DNA of 64,000 nucleotides from Exiguobacterium sp. BMC-KP (lineage in GTDB: Bacteria > Bacillota > Bacilli > Exiguobacteriales > Exiguobacteriaceae). Positions within the stretch are counted from its first letter, which is position 1. Each line of letters opens with the position of its first letter. A model generated the notes under the pieces. That model was given only the letters and a program-made list of their open reading frames with translations. It searched no databases and was not told where the DNA came from. Below, one piece after another: positions 51,503-60,330 of the stretch. The translations under genes were made by a program, and so were the position numbers. Where the stretch lies: contig NZ_LGIW01000012.1 in assembly GCF_001275385.1 (NCBI RefSeq), forward strand, positions 124,001 through 188,000, written 5' to 3'.

Positions 51503-52333
51503 TTAACGGTTTGAAACAGTTGGTTCTTCATCCATCATGAACTTTTCGACGACGAGAGCAACACCGTCTTCATCGTTCGAAGCTGTCATGTACTGTGCTT
51601 TTTCTTTGACGGTATCGGCTGCGTTCGCCATTGCGACGCCAAGACCCGCCCATTCGATCATCGATAAGTCGTTGTTCCCATCGCCACAGGCGATGACTTC
51701 TTCTTGAGCGATTCCTAGTTTTTTAGACAATAAGGCAAGACTTGTTCCTTTTGTGACACCGTCTTCCGTGAATTCGAGGAAAAATGGCTTTGAGCGTGCG
51801 ACTGCGAGTTCACCAGCCAGTTCTTGTTGAAGTGTCTGCTCGACACGAGCAAGTTTTGTCTCTTCTGCCATCATCAAACACTTGACGACAGGTGTTTGAA
51901 TCGCCGCTTTAAAATCAGTGACGGGAATGACGTCCATACCAGTCAGTTGTCCTTCGAGCGTCGTATACTCGTTCGGTTGCTCTGTCAGAATCTCATGTCC
52001 GACATACGTGTGGATATAGACACCTTCTCGTTTACTTAAATCGTCGAGACGATGGACTGTCTCCGGAGAAAGGGTACTGAGGAAGAGCGATTCGTTCGTT
52101 TGGCAATCGATGATCGAGGCTCCGTTGAAGCTCAGAATATAACTTCTGTATCGAGCGAGTTCAAGCTCTTTTGCAAGGTCGAGCATCGCGAAAGTCGGAC
52201 GACCACTAGCGAGGACGACCTTCTTGCCACGACGCTGAGCAGCGAGCAATGCTTCTTTTGTGCGTGATGAAATCGTATGGTCACTTGTCAACAAGGTATC
52301 ATCTAAATCGAGAACAATCATTTTGTACGTCAT
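51503..52333 (-). CDS. Cof-type HAD phosphatase
   Basis: A 276-aa HAD-superfamily IIB hydrolase. Motif I LDLDDTLL with nucleophile Asp9 and Asp11, motif II ASGRP, motif III Lys in VTKGTSL, and motif IV ACGDGNNDLSMIEWAG. It dephosphorylates sugar phosphates or flavin/PLP-type phosphates; specificity is unknown. AAGGGG lies upstream. Located between ung and the lipoprotein/TCS operon, independent of both. Confidence 0.9.
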   Translation of the reverse strand: MTYKMIVLDLDDTLLTSDHTISSRTKEALLAAQRRGKKVVLASGRPTFAMLDLAKELELARYRSYILSFNGASIIDCQTNESLFLSTLSPETVHRLDDLSKREGVYIHTYVGHEILTEQPNEYTTLEGQLTGMDVIPVTDFKAAIQTPVVKCLMMAEETKLARVEQTLQQELAGELAVARSKPFFLEFTEDGVTKGTSLALLSKKLGIAQEEVIACGDGNNDLSMIEWAGLGVAMANAADTVKEKAQYMTASNDEDGVALVVEKFMMDEEPTVSNR

Positions 52334-52392
52334 ACATTCAAACCCCTTTCAATTATCTGTATATCGTAACAACTTGTCTCCCGTTCGACAAT

Positions 52393-52410
52393 ATACTCTC
52401 CTCGAAGAGA
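52393..52410 (+). promoter_or_regulatory. Inverted repeat before lipoprotein-TCS operon
   Basis: ACTCTC-CTCGAA-GAGAGT is a perfect 6+6 inverted repeat about 50 nt before the lipoprotein start. It could be an operator for the operon; no close -35/-10 pair is obvious. Confidence 0.4.
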
Positions 52411-52457
52411 GTGTGATAAAGTGGAAACAGAGCCCGTACGGAAAGGATTTCAACTTT

Positions 52458-53717
52458 ATGAAATATCTCTTCATGATCATATCAAGTCTATTATTAGCGG
52501 GATGTAATACGATGTTTCCGCACCCAGCCTCTCTACTCGAACATCCGTCTCTTCCGGCATGGGAGCAGTCGTTAAAAGAACGAATCGAAATTGATTTACC
52601 GAAACAGGCAGAAATCGTGGCGCCACGTAATCAAGCAGTGTCACGTTTATATGAACTCATCGATTTAGACCAGAACGGTAAAGACGAGGCGATTACTTTC
52701 TATCGTAGCGAGCAAGAGGGACGATTCACGATTCATCTTCTCGTCCATGAACGGCAAGGCGAAAAATGGCGACTCGTGACACGACAGATAGTTGCAGATG
52801 GTCGCGCCATCGATCGACTCGAAGTCGTAGCCGACCCGCGACATAAACAAAATCATCTAGTCATCGGGATTACGAGCTATGGTGAAAATACGTTGTATAT
52901 CATTGAGCAGTTGCTGTCAAAACAACGGAACGTCACAAAAGTCGATCAGTACGATCGCTTGTCAGTGGCTGATTTGAATCAAGATCGAGAGCGGGATATG
53001 GTGCTCCTGCAAAAGGGCAGTCCATCTCGTTTGATTTATTATAAAGATATTTTGTCGAAAAAGAACCAAGAGACGACGCTTTCGACGCAAGACGGCGATT
53101 TATTTGCAGAACATGATTTATTTGAAGTGGATACGATCAATGCTGCTCGTAATAAAGGCTTGATCGTTTCGTATACACGAGATGCTAAAATGCACATCTC
53201 ATTATTCCGTTTAGCGAATAGTACGTTGGAACAGGTGCGTTTCGGTCAGGTCGATGAAATCGTTGAACCGATGTATACGTTCCCGAAAGATGTCGATCAA
53301 GATGGAATCGTTGAGTTCGGTCATCAATATACACCTGAAGATAGTAAGGGGCGTGAGGGTGAATCAAGACCACGCATCACGGCATACTATACATGGAATG
53401 GATCGAACAATCCGCCGTTTCTTGAAAGTGGCTTCGAACTGCGGGAAGAACAATACATTGATCAAGAATACAATTTCGTGATGCGTTTCCCTGCTAACTG
53501 GGCGACACGTGAAACGATCGAAAAACGCGAAAATCGAGTTCGTTTCATTAATCAGGAAACGAAACAGATTGATTTCGAATTAGAAATCATTCCGAAGAAT
53601 CAATACATTGCCAGTGATCAAAAAAGAAAAATCAAAGAAGGTATCGATTATGTCTATGTGATTGATGCGACGAAGGATTATGAAGGTTTTGTCAATCGTG
53701 TCACACTCGTGGAATAA
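52458..53717 (+). CDS. Lipoprotein with FG-GAP/VCBS-like repeats
   Basis: A 419-aa lipoprotein with lipobox LLAGC (Cys16). Three Asp-rich loops recur: DLDQNGKDE, DLNQDRERD and DVDQDGIVE. These resemble calcium-binding FG-GAP/VCBS blades, so the mature part may be a beta-propeller; a separate C-terminal domain of about 80 residues follows. Start 52458 is the ATG before MKYLFMIISS. It precedes an OmpR-type regulator by 20 nt and a kinase, so it may be the sensory or output partner of that two-component system. Confidence 0.7.
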   Translation: MKYLFMIISSLLLAGCNTMFPHPASLLEHPSLPAWEQSLKERIEIDLPKQAEIVAPRNQAVSRLYELIDLDQNGKDEAITFYRSEQEGRFTIHLLVHERQGEKWRLVTRQIVADGRAIDRLEVVADPRHKQNHLVIGITSYGENTLYIIEQLLSKQRNVTKVDQYDRLSVADLNQDRERDMVLLQKGSPSRLIYYKDILSKKNQETTLSTQDGDLFAEHDLFEVDTINAARNKGLIVSYTRDAKMHISLFRLANSTLEQVRFGQVDEIVEPMYTFPKDVDQDGIVEFGHQYTPEDSKGREGESRPRITAYYTWNGSNNPPFLESGFELREEQYIDQEYNFVMRFPANWATRETIEKRENRVRFINQETKQIDFELEIIPKNQYIASDQKRKIKEGIDYVYVIDATKDYEGFVNRVTLVE

Positions 53718-53737
53718 AGAATCAGGGGGAAAAGAGA

Positions 53738-54430
53738 ATGACCAAAATACTAGTAGCCGAGGATGAACATGCGATTCGCAGTTTCATTGTCATTAATTTG
53801 AAACGGGCAGGCTATGATGTCATCGAAGCGGAAAATGGTAAAGAAGCACTTGCTCAATTTGATCAACAAACGTTTGATATTCTGTTACTCGATATCATGA
53901 TGCCAGAAGTCGACGGTTTTGCTGTCTGTGAACAGGCACGGGCGAAGGATGAAGTCGTTGGTATCATCATGTTGACGGCACGGACGCGAGAAGAGGATAA
54001 AGTCATGGGACTAAGCGTCGGGGCGGACGACTATATCGCGAAGCCGTTCAGTCCAGCAGAATTACTCGCGCGCATCCAGTCGCTCTTGCGACGCGTAGAG
54101 ACGTTACGTCGTCGGAAACAGCCGCGTGAGCTCGTTTCTGGACCGTTCCGGATTGATTTAGGTGCGAAGCGTGTCCAAAAAGAAGGTATCGATGTCGAAG
54201 TAACACCGACAGAATATGATTTGCTTTGTCACTTTATTAAGAATGAAGACCAGGTCATGTCACGTGATGAATTACTCGATGCGGTATGGGGCGAGAACTA
54301 CTTTGGCGACCGGAAGACAGTGGATGTCAACATTCGCCGTCTGCGTCAAAAAATCGAAGAGAATCCAGCAGAACCTAAGTTCATCGAGACATTGTGGGGA
54401 CATGGATACAAGTGGCGTAACGAAGAATGA
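53738..54430 (+). CDS. OmpR-family response regulator
   Basis: A 230-aa regulator: receiver with EDE (8-10), phospho-acceptor Asp52 in LLDIMMPEVDG, Thr in MLTART and Lys in IAKPFS; winged helix with VTPTEYDLLCHF and RRLRQKIEENPAEPKFIETLWGHGYKW. It overlaps the kinase start by 4 nt (ATGA). GGGGGAAAAGAG precedes the ATG. Target genes are unknown; the operon itself is the obvious candidate. Confidence 0.92.
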   Translation: MTKILVAEDEHAIRSFIVINLKRAGYDVIEAENGKEALAQFDQQTFDILLLDIMMPEVDGFAVCEQARAKDEVVGIIMLTARTREEDKVMGLSVGADDYIAKPFSPAELLARIQSLLRRVETLRRRKQPRELVSGPFRIDLGAKRVQKEGIDVEVTPTEYDLLCHFIKNEDQVMSRDELLDAVWGENYFGDRKTVDVNIRRLRQKIEENPAEPKFIETLWGHGYKWRNEE

Positions 54431-55812
54431 AGCGCCAGATATTGATGCGGTTCATGACGATCATCACGGTGACAGTCTTACTTGTCATCGGGATTCTTTC
54501 GTTCGTAACCTATAACTACTACTACGTAACGGCGACAGATGTCTTAAAGCGCCATGCGAACGCGAGTGCCGTTTTGTTTGCGAATAGCGGTCTTGCTTAC
54601 GATTACACGGATTCTGAAGCAACGATTCATGATGTGTTGGATTCCTATGCCTATCCGGACGCAGAAATCGAAGTCTTGGATGCGACGGGTATTCCGCGCT
54701 ACTCCTCGACCGGATTCATCTCAGAACGTAAATTGACGCGTGAGGCAGTCAATCAAGTGCGAGGCGGACAGACCGTCACGAAGCGCTACGACGATGAGGC
54801 GACAGGGGAACATTTGCTTGAGGTGACGGAACCTGTCGTTTCGTTCGGTCAGACGACGGGAGCACTTCGTTATACGACTTCCCTTGAGCGGATTGACCGG
54901 CGTGTGATCGAAATTTGTTTAGCGATTGTCCTCCTGGGTACAGTAATCTGGGGACTTGCCTTCATTTATTCCTCACGTCTTGTTTCGTCGATTGTTCGAC
55001 CGATTCAGGAAGTCATCGGTGCGTCCGATCAAATCGCGAAACAGCACTATGACGTCAAGGTGAACGAGGAGTATTCGTTCGAACTTGGAGAACTAGCACG
55101 GACGATTAATTATATGGGGCAACAGATCAAACAACAGGAAACGCTGAAAGATGAATTCATTTCTGGTATCTCCCATGAATTACGGACGCCATTGACATCA
55201 ATCAAAGGCTGGAGCGAGACATTACTCGTCGAACAGGATCAGTTGCCGGAAGAGGCATCGCTTGGTATGGGGATCATTCATTCGGAGACGGAACGTTTGA
55301 TTTCGCTCGTCGAGCAGTTGCTAGACTTCTCAAAACTCGAGACAAGTCGTCTCGTCTTATACCGTCAAGAAGTCAACTTGACGGAAATCATCGAGACCGT
55401 GACGGCGCAACTTCGTCAAAAGTTAGAAGAAAAAAATGTCCAAATCGTACAGAAGTTACCGTCACAAGTCGTCGGTCTGTACGACGAAAACCGACTGAAG
55501 CAAGTCTTTTTGAATCTGCTCGATAATGCGATTCGCTTTTCACCGATCGACGGGACGATTACCATTCGCCTTGTTCGTTCGGAGCGTGTGTTGTTCCTCT
55601 CCTTCAGCGATGAAGGTCCTGGTATTCCAAAAGAGCACTTACGTCATGTCACAGAAAAGTTCTATCAAGTGCAAAAAGGAAAGGGCGGAACAGGACTCGG
55701 TCTATCGATTTGTCGAGAACTCGTCGAAGCACATGAAGGTAAGCTATTCATTGATAATCAGCCGGAAGGTGGCGTCATCGCAACGATTCTGCTACCTGTC
55801 ACGAAAGCGTAA
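54427..55812 (+). CDS. Sensor histidine kinase of lipoprotein operon
   Basis: A 461-aa kinase. TM1 (about 9-30), extracytoplasmic sensor of about 125 residues, TM2 (about 160-182), HAMP (about 183-235), HisKA with His250 in SGISHELRTPLTSIKGW, and HATPase with N-box LLDNAIRFS and G-boxes DEGPGIP and GGTGLGLSICREL. It phosphorylates the preceding regulator. Its sensor and the lipoprotein face the same compartment, so direct contact is possible. Confidence 0.92.
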   Translation: MKRQILMRFMTIITVTVLLVIGILSFVTYNYYYVTATDVLKRHANASAVLFANSGLAYDYTDSEATIHDVLDSYAYPDAEIEVLDATGIPRYSSTGFISERKLTREAVNQVRGGQTVTKRYDDEATGEHLLEVTEPVVSFGQTTGALRYTTSLERIDRRVIEICLAIVLLGTVIWGLAFIYSSRLVSSIVRPIQEVIGASDQIAKQHYDVKVNEEYSFELGELARTINYMGQQIKQQETLKDEFISGISHELRTPLTSIKGWSETLLVEQDQLPEEASLGMGIIHSETERLISLVEQLLDFSKLETSRLVLYRQEVNLTEIIETVTAQLRQKLEEKNVQIVQKLPSQVVGLYDENRLKQVFLNLLDNAIRFSPIDGTITIRLVRSERVLFLSFSDEGPGIPKEHLRHVTEKFYQVQKGKGGTGLGLSICRELVEAHEGKLFIDNQPEGGVIATILLPVTKA

Positions 55813-55852
55813 ACACTGAGACGGGCAGAGTGAAACAGAAACTGTTAAAGTT

Positions 55853-55894
55853 AAATGGATTATAGTACGAAATGGATTATAGTACGAAATGGAT
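55853..55894 (+). repeat. 17-bp tandem repeat, 2.5 copies
   Basis: AAATGGATTATAGTACG occurs at 55853-55869 and 55870-55886, with a third partial copy AAATGGAT at 55887-55894. Each full unit carries TATAGT, a -10-like hexamer, just upstream of the DUF1499 operon. Confidence 0.85.
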
Positions 55895-55922
55895 CAGATG
55901 ATAGGAAACGGAGGAATCAGTC

Positions 55923-56300
55923 ATGGCACTTGGTGTTTCAAATGGTACGCTTCAACCGCTCTCCGGAAAACCGAACGCGGTATCTACTCAAACCGATCTA
56001 CAAGAAATGAAAATGCGACCGCTCCCGTTTAAAGGAACGCTTGCAGATTCGAAGTTTCAACTATTACGTATCCTTCAAAGCCTCGACCGCGTCAAAGTCG
56101 TCAAGGAAGAAGGGACATACATTCATGCCATCTTCACAAGTAAAGTCTTTCGTTTCAAGGATGACGTCGAATTTTACTTCGATGAAGCGGCACAAGTGAT
56201 TCATTTCCGTTCTGCGTCACGTGTCGGGTACTCTGACTGGGGTGTCAACCGTAAACGCATGGAAGACATTACACGCCGTTATGAGGAGGGGTCACGATGA
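55923..56300 (+). CDS. DUF1499 family protein
   Basis: A 125-aa soluble protein with the DUF1499 pattern: an N-terminal PLSGKPNAVSTQ segment, a central SLDRVKVVKEEGTYIHAIFTSKVFRFKDDVEFYFDE and RSASRVGYSDWGVNRKRME near the end. The function is unknown; there is no signal peptide. It is the first gene of a three-gene operon with a flavin disulfide reductase (4-nt overlap) and a DUF420 membrane protein. Preceded by GGAGGAATC. Confidence 0.85.
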   Translation: MALGVSNGTLQPLSGKPNAVSTQTDLQEMKMRPLPFKGTLADSKFQLLRILQSLDRVKVVKEEGTYIHAIFTSKVFRFKDDVEFYFDEAAQVIHFRSASRVGYSDWGVNRKRMEDITRRYEEGSR

Positions 56301-57724
56301 AGAACTATCAATTAGTTGTCATTGGTGGCGGTGCAGCAGGAATGACGATCGCTGCTGGTGCAGCAAGTCTTGGTGCACATGTTGCCTTGATCGAACGCCA
56401 TACACATCTAGGTGGAGATTGTCTTCACTATGGTTGTGTGCCTTCAAAAGCGTTGATTGAAGCAGCACACGATGTACATGTCATGAAACGGACGGCAGAG
56501 AAGTATAACGTAACGTTGAATGGAGATGCCGTCTATTCAAAAACGAAAGCAAGTGTTGATCGAGCGCGCAACATCATTCAATCACATGATGGAACAAAAC
56601 GGTTCGAGGACTTGGGTGTCGATGTCTACATCGGAGAAGCGACATTCCTTAGTGCACACGAAGTCGAAGTGGCAGGACAGCTTGTCGTTGGTGAGAAGTT
56701 TGCGATCTCGACTGGGTCTCAACCGATTATTCCACCGATTGAAGGACTTGATACGATTGATTATTTAACGAACGAGACGATCTTTGAATTGACGGAACGT
56801 CCCGAGCGTCTCCTCGTCATCGGTGGTGGTGCAATTGGTCTTGAGTTGTCGCAAGCTTACGCGCATCTCGGAACAGAAGTCACAATCATCGAAGGCATGA
56901 AGACGTTGCTCGGAAAAGAAGATCGTGACATGGTCGAAGTCATTCAACGCCAGCTCGAACAAGAATTGACGTTACATCTCGATACGAAGGTCACACATGT
57001 CCGCAAGTCAGCGGGAGGCATTGAAGTCACAGTTGAAGCAAACGGCGAATCACGTGTCATCGAAACAGATGCCGTTCTTGTGGCTGTTGGTCGGAAGCCG
57101 CGCATCGATGCGCTACGTCTTGACCGCGCTGGTGTGCACGTCGAGAAAGGATTCGTTCAAGTTGACGGTTCACTTCGGACAAGTCAGCGACACATCTTTG
57201 CGGTCGGGGATACGATCAACTCGCTTCCCTTTACGCATGTTGCAGGACTCGAAGGAAAAACCGTCGTCACGAATGCTTTATTCGGTCTACGGACGAAGCC
57301 TGATTATCGGGCGGTCCCATGGGTCACATTTACGACACCAGAGCTGTTCCATCTTGGTTTAACGGAAGAAGAGGCACGCAAGAAACATGGCGAGATCAAA
57401 GTCTATCAGACAGGTCTCGATGAAGTCGATCGTTTCGTCATCAATGGTCAGACGGAAGGACGCGTCAAACTCATCGCTGATAAACGAGGTAAACTAATCG
57501 GAGCGCATGCGATTGGAGAACAAGCTGGAGAATGGATGCAAGAAGTCGTCTATGCGATGGCACGTAAAGATAAGGTCGGTCAATTGTCGCGCGTCGTCCA
57601 CCCGTATCCGATTCGTGGTGCTGCCGTTCAGCGTGCTGCTGATATTTACTGGCGTGAACGTTTATTCGCTGGTCCGATCCCAAAATGGTTGAAACGTTAT
57701 TTCGACTGGAAACAAGGAGAATGA
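56297..57724 (+). CDS. FAD-dependent pyridine nucleotide-disulfide oxidoreductase (MerA-like)
   Basis: A 475-aa class I flavoenzyme. FAD motif IGGGAAGMT (9-17); redox disulfide Cys42/Cys47 in GGDCLHYGCVPSKA; NAD(P)H motif VIGGGAIGLELSQAYAHLG; second FAD motif FAVGDTI. The C-terminal HPYPIRGAAVQRAA replaces the HxxxxE of lipoamide dehydrogenase, and the vicinal C-terminal Cys pair of true mercuric reductase is absent. So it is a MerA-like reductase of unknown disulfide or metal substrate. Coupled to DUF1499 and DUF420 genes. Confidence 0.88.
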   Translation: MKNYQLVVIGGGAAGMTIAAGAASLGAHVALIERHTHLGGDCLHYGCVPSKALIEAAHDVHVMKRTAEKYNVTLNGDAVYSKTKASVDRARNIIQSHDGTKRFEDLGVDVYIGEATFLSAHEVEVAGQLVVGEKFAISTGSQPIIPPIEGLDTIDYLTNETIFELTERPERLLVIGGGAIGLELSQAYAHLGTEVTIIEGMKTLLGKEDRDMVEVIQRQLEQELTLHLDTKVTHVRKSAGGIEVTVEANGESRVIETDAVLVAVGRKPRIDALRLDRAGVHVEKGFVQVDGSLRTSQRHIFAVGDTINSLPFTHVAGLEGKTVVTNALFGLRTKPDYRAVPWVTFTTPELFHLGLTEEEARKKHGEIKVYQTGLDEVDRFVINGQTEGRVKLIADKRGKLIGAHAIGEQAGEWMQEVVYAMARKDKVGQLSRVVHPYPIRGAAVQRAADIYWRERLFAGPIPKWLKRYFDWKQGE

Positions 57725-57727
57725 TTC

Positions 57728-58261
57728 ATGCAACAACCTGCTACTAAACGGAATTTCGTCCCGCTCGTCATCTTGTTGACACTCGTCATCAACTTGCTTG
57801 TGGCGCTCTTATTCTTTGCACCACCCGTACAAGTTGATTCAGGATTCGACTGGACGTTACTTCCTTTTTTCAATGCCATCTTTAATAGTTTTACCTTCAT
57901 GCTGTTGCTCGGTGCTTGGATTTCGATTCGTCGAGGGAACCGTGTGAACCATCGTCGCTTCATTGGTGGCGCGATGACGACGACGACGTTGTTCTTGATT
58001 TCTTATGTCACGTATCATGCCGTCAGTGAATCAACGAAATTCGGAGGCGAAGGTTTTGTGCGTCCGGTCTATTTCTTCATCTTGATTACGCACATCATAC
58101 TAGCGGCAGTGATCGTTCCGCTCGTCTTGATGTCACTCGCACATGCCGTGAATCAAAATTTCGAGAAACATAAGAAATGGACGCGCTTTACGATGCCGCT
58201 TTGGTTATACGTCAGTTTGACCGGTGTCATCGTCTATATCATGATTCGTCCATATTATTAA
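57728..58261 (+). CDS. DUF420 membrane protein (CtaM-like)
   Basis: A 177-aa protein with four to five membrane helices and conserved histidines (YVTYHAVSE, ILITHIILA, HKKWTRFTMPLWLYVSLTGV). It belongs to DUF420, which includes CtaM, needed for haem-copper oxidase maturation in Staphylococcus. Here it ends an operon with a disulfide reductase, rather than lying near oxidase genes, suggesting a role in metal or haem handling; that is inference. AAGGAGAATGATTC precedes the ATG. Confidence 0.82.
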   Translation: MQQPATKRNFVPLVILLTLVINLLVALLFFAPPVQVDSGFDWTLLPFFNAIFNSFTFMLLLGAWISIRRGNRVNHRRFIGGAMTTTTLFLISYVTYHAVSESTKFGGEGFVRPVYFFILITHIILAAVIVPLVLMSLAHAVNQNFEKHKKWTRFTMPLWLYVSLTGVIVYIMIRPYY

Positions 58262-58300
58262 AAAAATCCTTCGTGGCAGTTCGCCACGAAGGATTTTTTT
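58262..58300. terminator. Bidirectional terminator, DUF420 and motB
   Basis: AAAAATCCTTCGTGGC with complementary GCCACGAAGGATTTTT; T/A-runs both sides. Confidence 0.9.
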
Positions 58301-58304
58301 ATGG

Positions 58305-59072
58305 TTAGGACTTCACTTTTGTTTCGTCGAGTACGTTCGCTTTTAAGTCGATCAATGGTCGAATCAATACTTCAACGCGTCGATTTTGGCTACGACCCGC
58401 CTCTGTTTGATTGGAAGCGATCGGTTGGAATTCTCCGTAACCACTAACCGTAAAACGTTTTGGTTCAAGTTTGGCATTCCGTTGTAGAGCACGCATGAAA
58501 CTAATCGCTCGGTCAGCGCTTAGTTCCCAGTTCGATGGATATTGAGCTGTGTTGATTGGAATGTTATCTGTATGACCAGAGACTTGAATCTGACGTTGTC
58601 CGGCTTTGACGAGAAGGTCGCTCATTCCTTTGGCAATTTGAATGGATCGGCCTCTTACTTCTGCCTGGGCTGGCGAGAACAGTGCCCGGTCACGAATCGT
58701 AAAGACAAGACCTTCATTCGTGATTTCAACCTTGATGTCTTTCTCGAGTTTTTCATTTTTGATATATTGATTTGCTTCTTCTTTAATCTTCTCAAGCTCA
58801 GCAATTTCATAGCTTTGTGCTTTTGTCCGGGCATCGAGTTTTTTTGAATCCTCTTCTTCTTGTGAAGAAAGGGAACTGTTCGTAATCATCCCTGATCCAC
58901 CGTTGAAGACGGAGCTAAACGACTGGGACATTGCTTTTAGTTTTACAGCATCGACATTACTCGAAGCAAAGAGAACGATGAAGAGGGCTAGAAGCAAAGT
59001 CAACAAGTCGGCGTACGGAATCAACCAGCCTTCGGAGATATGTTCGTCATGCGGCTTCTTTTTCCGCTTCAT
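58305..59072 (-). CDS. motB: Flagellar stator protein MotB
   Basis: A 255-aa stator subunit. Basic N-terminus MKRKKKP, one membrane helix with the proton-binding Asp22 in PYADLLTLL, a plug/linker, then an OmpA-like peptidoglycan-binding domain with SGHTDNIPI and NRRVEVLI. With MotA it converts ion flow into flagellar rotation. The PYADLL motif fits the proton-driven MotB type, though PomB-like sodium use cannot be excluded. Start 59072 lies inside the end of motA (26-nt overlap), after AAGGAGC. Confidence 0.93.
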   Translation of the reverse strand: MKRKKKPHDEHISEGWLIPYADLLTLLLALFIVLFASSNVDAVKLKAMSQSFSSVFNGGSGMITNSSLSSQEEEDSKKLDARTKAQSYEIAELEKIKEEANQYIKNEKLEKDIKVEITNEGLVFTIRDRALFSPAQAEVRGRSIQIAKGMSDLLVKAGQRQIQVSGHTDNIPINTAQYPSNWELSADRAISFMRALQRNAKLEPKRFTVSGYGEFQPIASNQTEAGRSQNRRVEVLIRPLIDLKANVLDETKVKS

Positions 59073-59832
59073 AATTTGCACGCTCCTTCGGTGTCAAGTA
59101 CACAAGTAGCTTATCCTCTAAGTTTTTAGGTGATTCACCGTTTTGAATCGAGAGAATCCCTTCAATCATCATCTCGTACAATTGAATCTCGCTTGCTGAT
59201 TTTTGCTTCAGTTTTGTTGCGAAGGGGAACCACAGCACGTACCCGGTGAAAATCCCGAATAGCGTCGCAATGAAGGCACCCGAAATCGCGTGACCTAATT
59301 TTTCGATGTCCGATAAATCGGATAAAGCAGCAACGAGACCAACAACGGCACCAAGAACCCCAAGCGTTGGCGCATAAGTTCCGGCTTGCGTAAAGATGTT
59401 TGCATTGGCGTGATGCCGTTCTGTCATGTTTTCGAGATCGCGAGTCATGACGTCCTCGACGTATTCAGATGGCTGCCCATCGATGACCATCATGACGCCA
59501 CGCTTCATGAAGGCATTATCGACTTCCTCGAGTGCTGATTCGAGAGATAAGAGGCCTTCTTTACGCGCTTGCGTTGAGAGTGTCAGAAATTGTCCGAGCA
59601 ACACTTGTTTTGTCATCAGCTTTTGTTCGAAAAAGATGACTTTAAATAAGGCAGGTAGTACTTTTAATCGTTCCTTCGGGAAGGAGATCATGATGGCAGC
59701 TGCCGTTCCGACAAAGATGATGACAAGGGCTGCAGGGTTGAGTAGAGCGACTGGAGGCGCACCTTTTAAGATCATACCTCCGACTAGTGTGATGAGACCA
59801 AGGATGATCCCGATAATCGACACGATATCCAT
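59047..59832 (-). CDS. motA: Flagellar stator protein MotA
   Basis: A 261-aa protein with four membrane helices (two near the N-terminus, two about 150-200) and a large cytoplasmic loop with charged residues that contact FliG (for example the RDLENMTERH region). PTLGVLGAVVGLVAAL and GIFTGYVLWFPFATKLK carry the conserved channel prolines. GAAAGGTGGC precedes the start. No SigD promoter is evident upstream by eye. Operon with motB; no other flagellar gene lies in the window. Confidence 0.93.
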   Translation of the reverse strand: MDIVSIIGIILGLITLVGGMILKGAPPVALLNPAALVIIFVGTAAAIMISFPKERLKVLPALFKVIFFEQKLMTKQVLLGQFLTLSTQARKEGLLSLESALEEVDNAFMKRGVMMVIDGQPSEYVEDVMTRDLENMTERHHANANIFTQAGTYAPTLGVLGAVVGLVAALSDLSDIEKLGHAISGAFIATLFGIFTGYVLWFPFATKLKQKSASEIQLYEMMIEGILSIQNGESPKNLEDKLLVYLTPKERANYEAEKEAA

Positions 59833-59876
59833 GATTGATGTGTGCCACCTTTCTGTATGTAATCCGTATAAGAACG

Positions 59877-59910
59877 AAAAATAAAAGAGCAGAAGACACT
59901 TCTTCTGCTC
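59877..59910 (-). terminator. Intrinsic terminator of 83-aa gene
   Basis: GAGCAGAAG pairs with CTTCTGCTC; the T-rich run on the reverse strand follows. It isolates the 83-aa gene from motAB. Confidence 0.85.
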
Positions 59911-59930
59911 GGAAATCCAAAAACCGAGAA

Positions 59931-60182
59931 TTAAGCGCCGTTTTCGTCGATTAGCATTTGAATGCTTTCGTTTCGTTCGTCACGCTCTATATCGGTCAGT
60001 ACATCGTATTTTTTTAACACTTGATACAATTCATTTAGAATTGGTTGCTCCAAATGTAATGATAAGAGTTCCTCGAATTGATAATACAATTGCGCAGGCA
60101 TCCATTGTGATTGCCGTTCCAGCCTTCGCCAGACATCCTCAATCGAATGATCAGCCGTCTTAGGGTCCACTGTTTCCCTCAA
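59931..60182 (-). CDS. Small acidic helical protein, unknown
   Basis: An 83-aa charged, helical, soluble protein (start MRETVDPKTADHS; central PAQLYYQFEELLSLHLEQP). No signal peptide, no recognised domain. AAAGGAGGTTGAGGGAAAC upstream supports the start. A strong terminator separates it from motA, so it is probably not a motility gene, although it shares strand. It is divergent from ktrB. Confidence 0.6.
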   Translation of the reverse strand: MRETVDPKTADHSIEDVWRRLERQSQWMPAQLYYQFEELLSLHLEQPILNELYQVLKKYDVLTDIERDERNESIQMLIDENGA

Positions 60183-60330
60183 CCTCCTTTAATGATTACA
60201 CGTCCACTTTTATCTAGTTTACCAAAAAAATACGAAAACGTTTAGTCGATTGCATATTTCGATAGAACTTCTTAATTCAAGAGAGTATGATAAAGACAAT
60301 TCTGTCTGAAAACAATCTAGGGGGAGTAAG

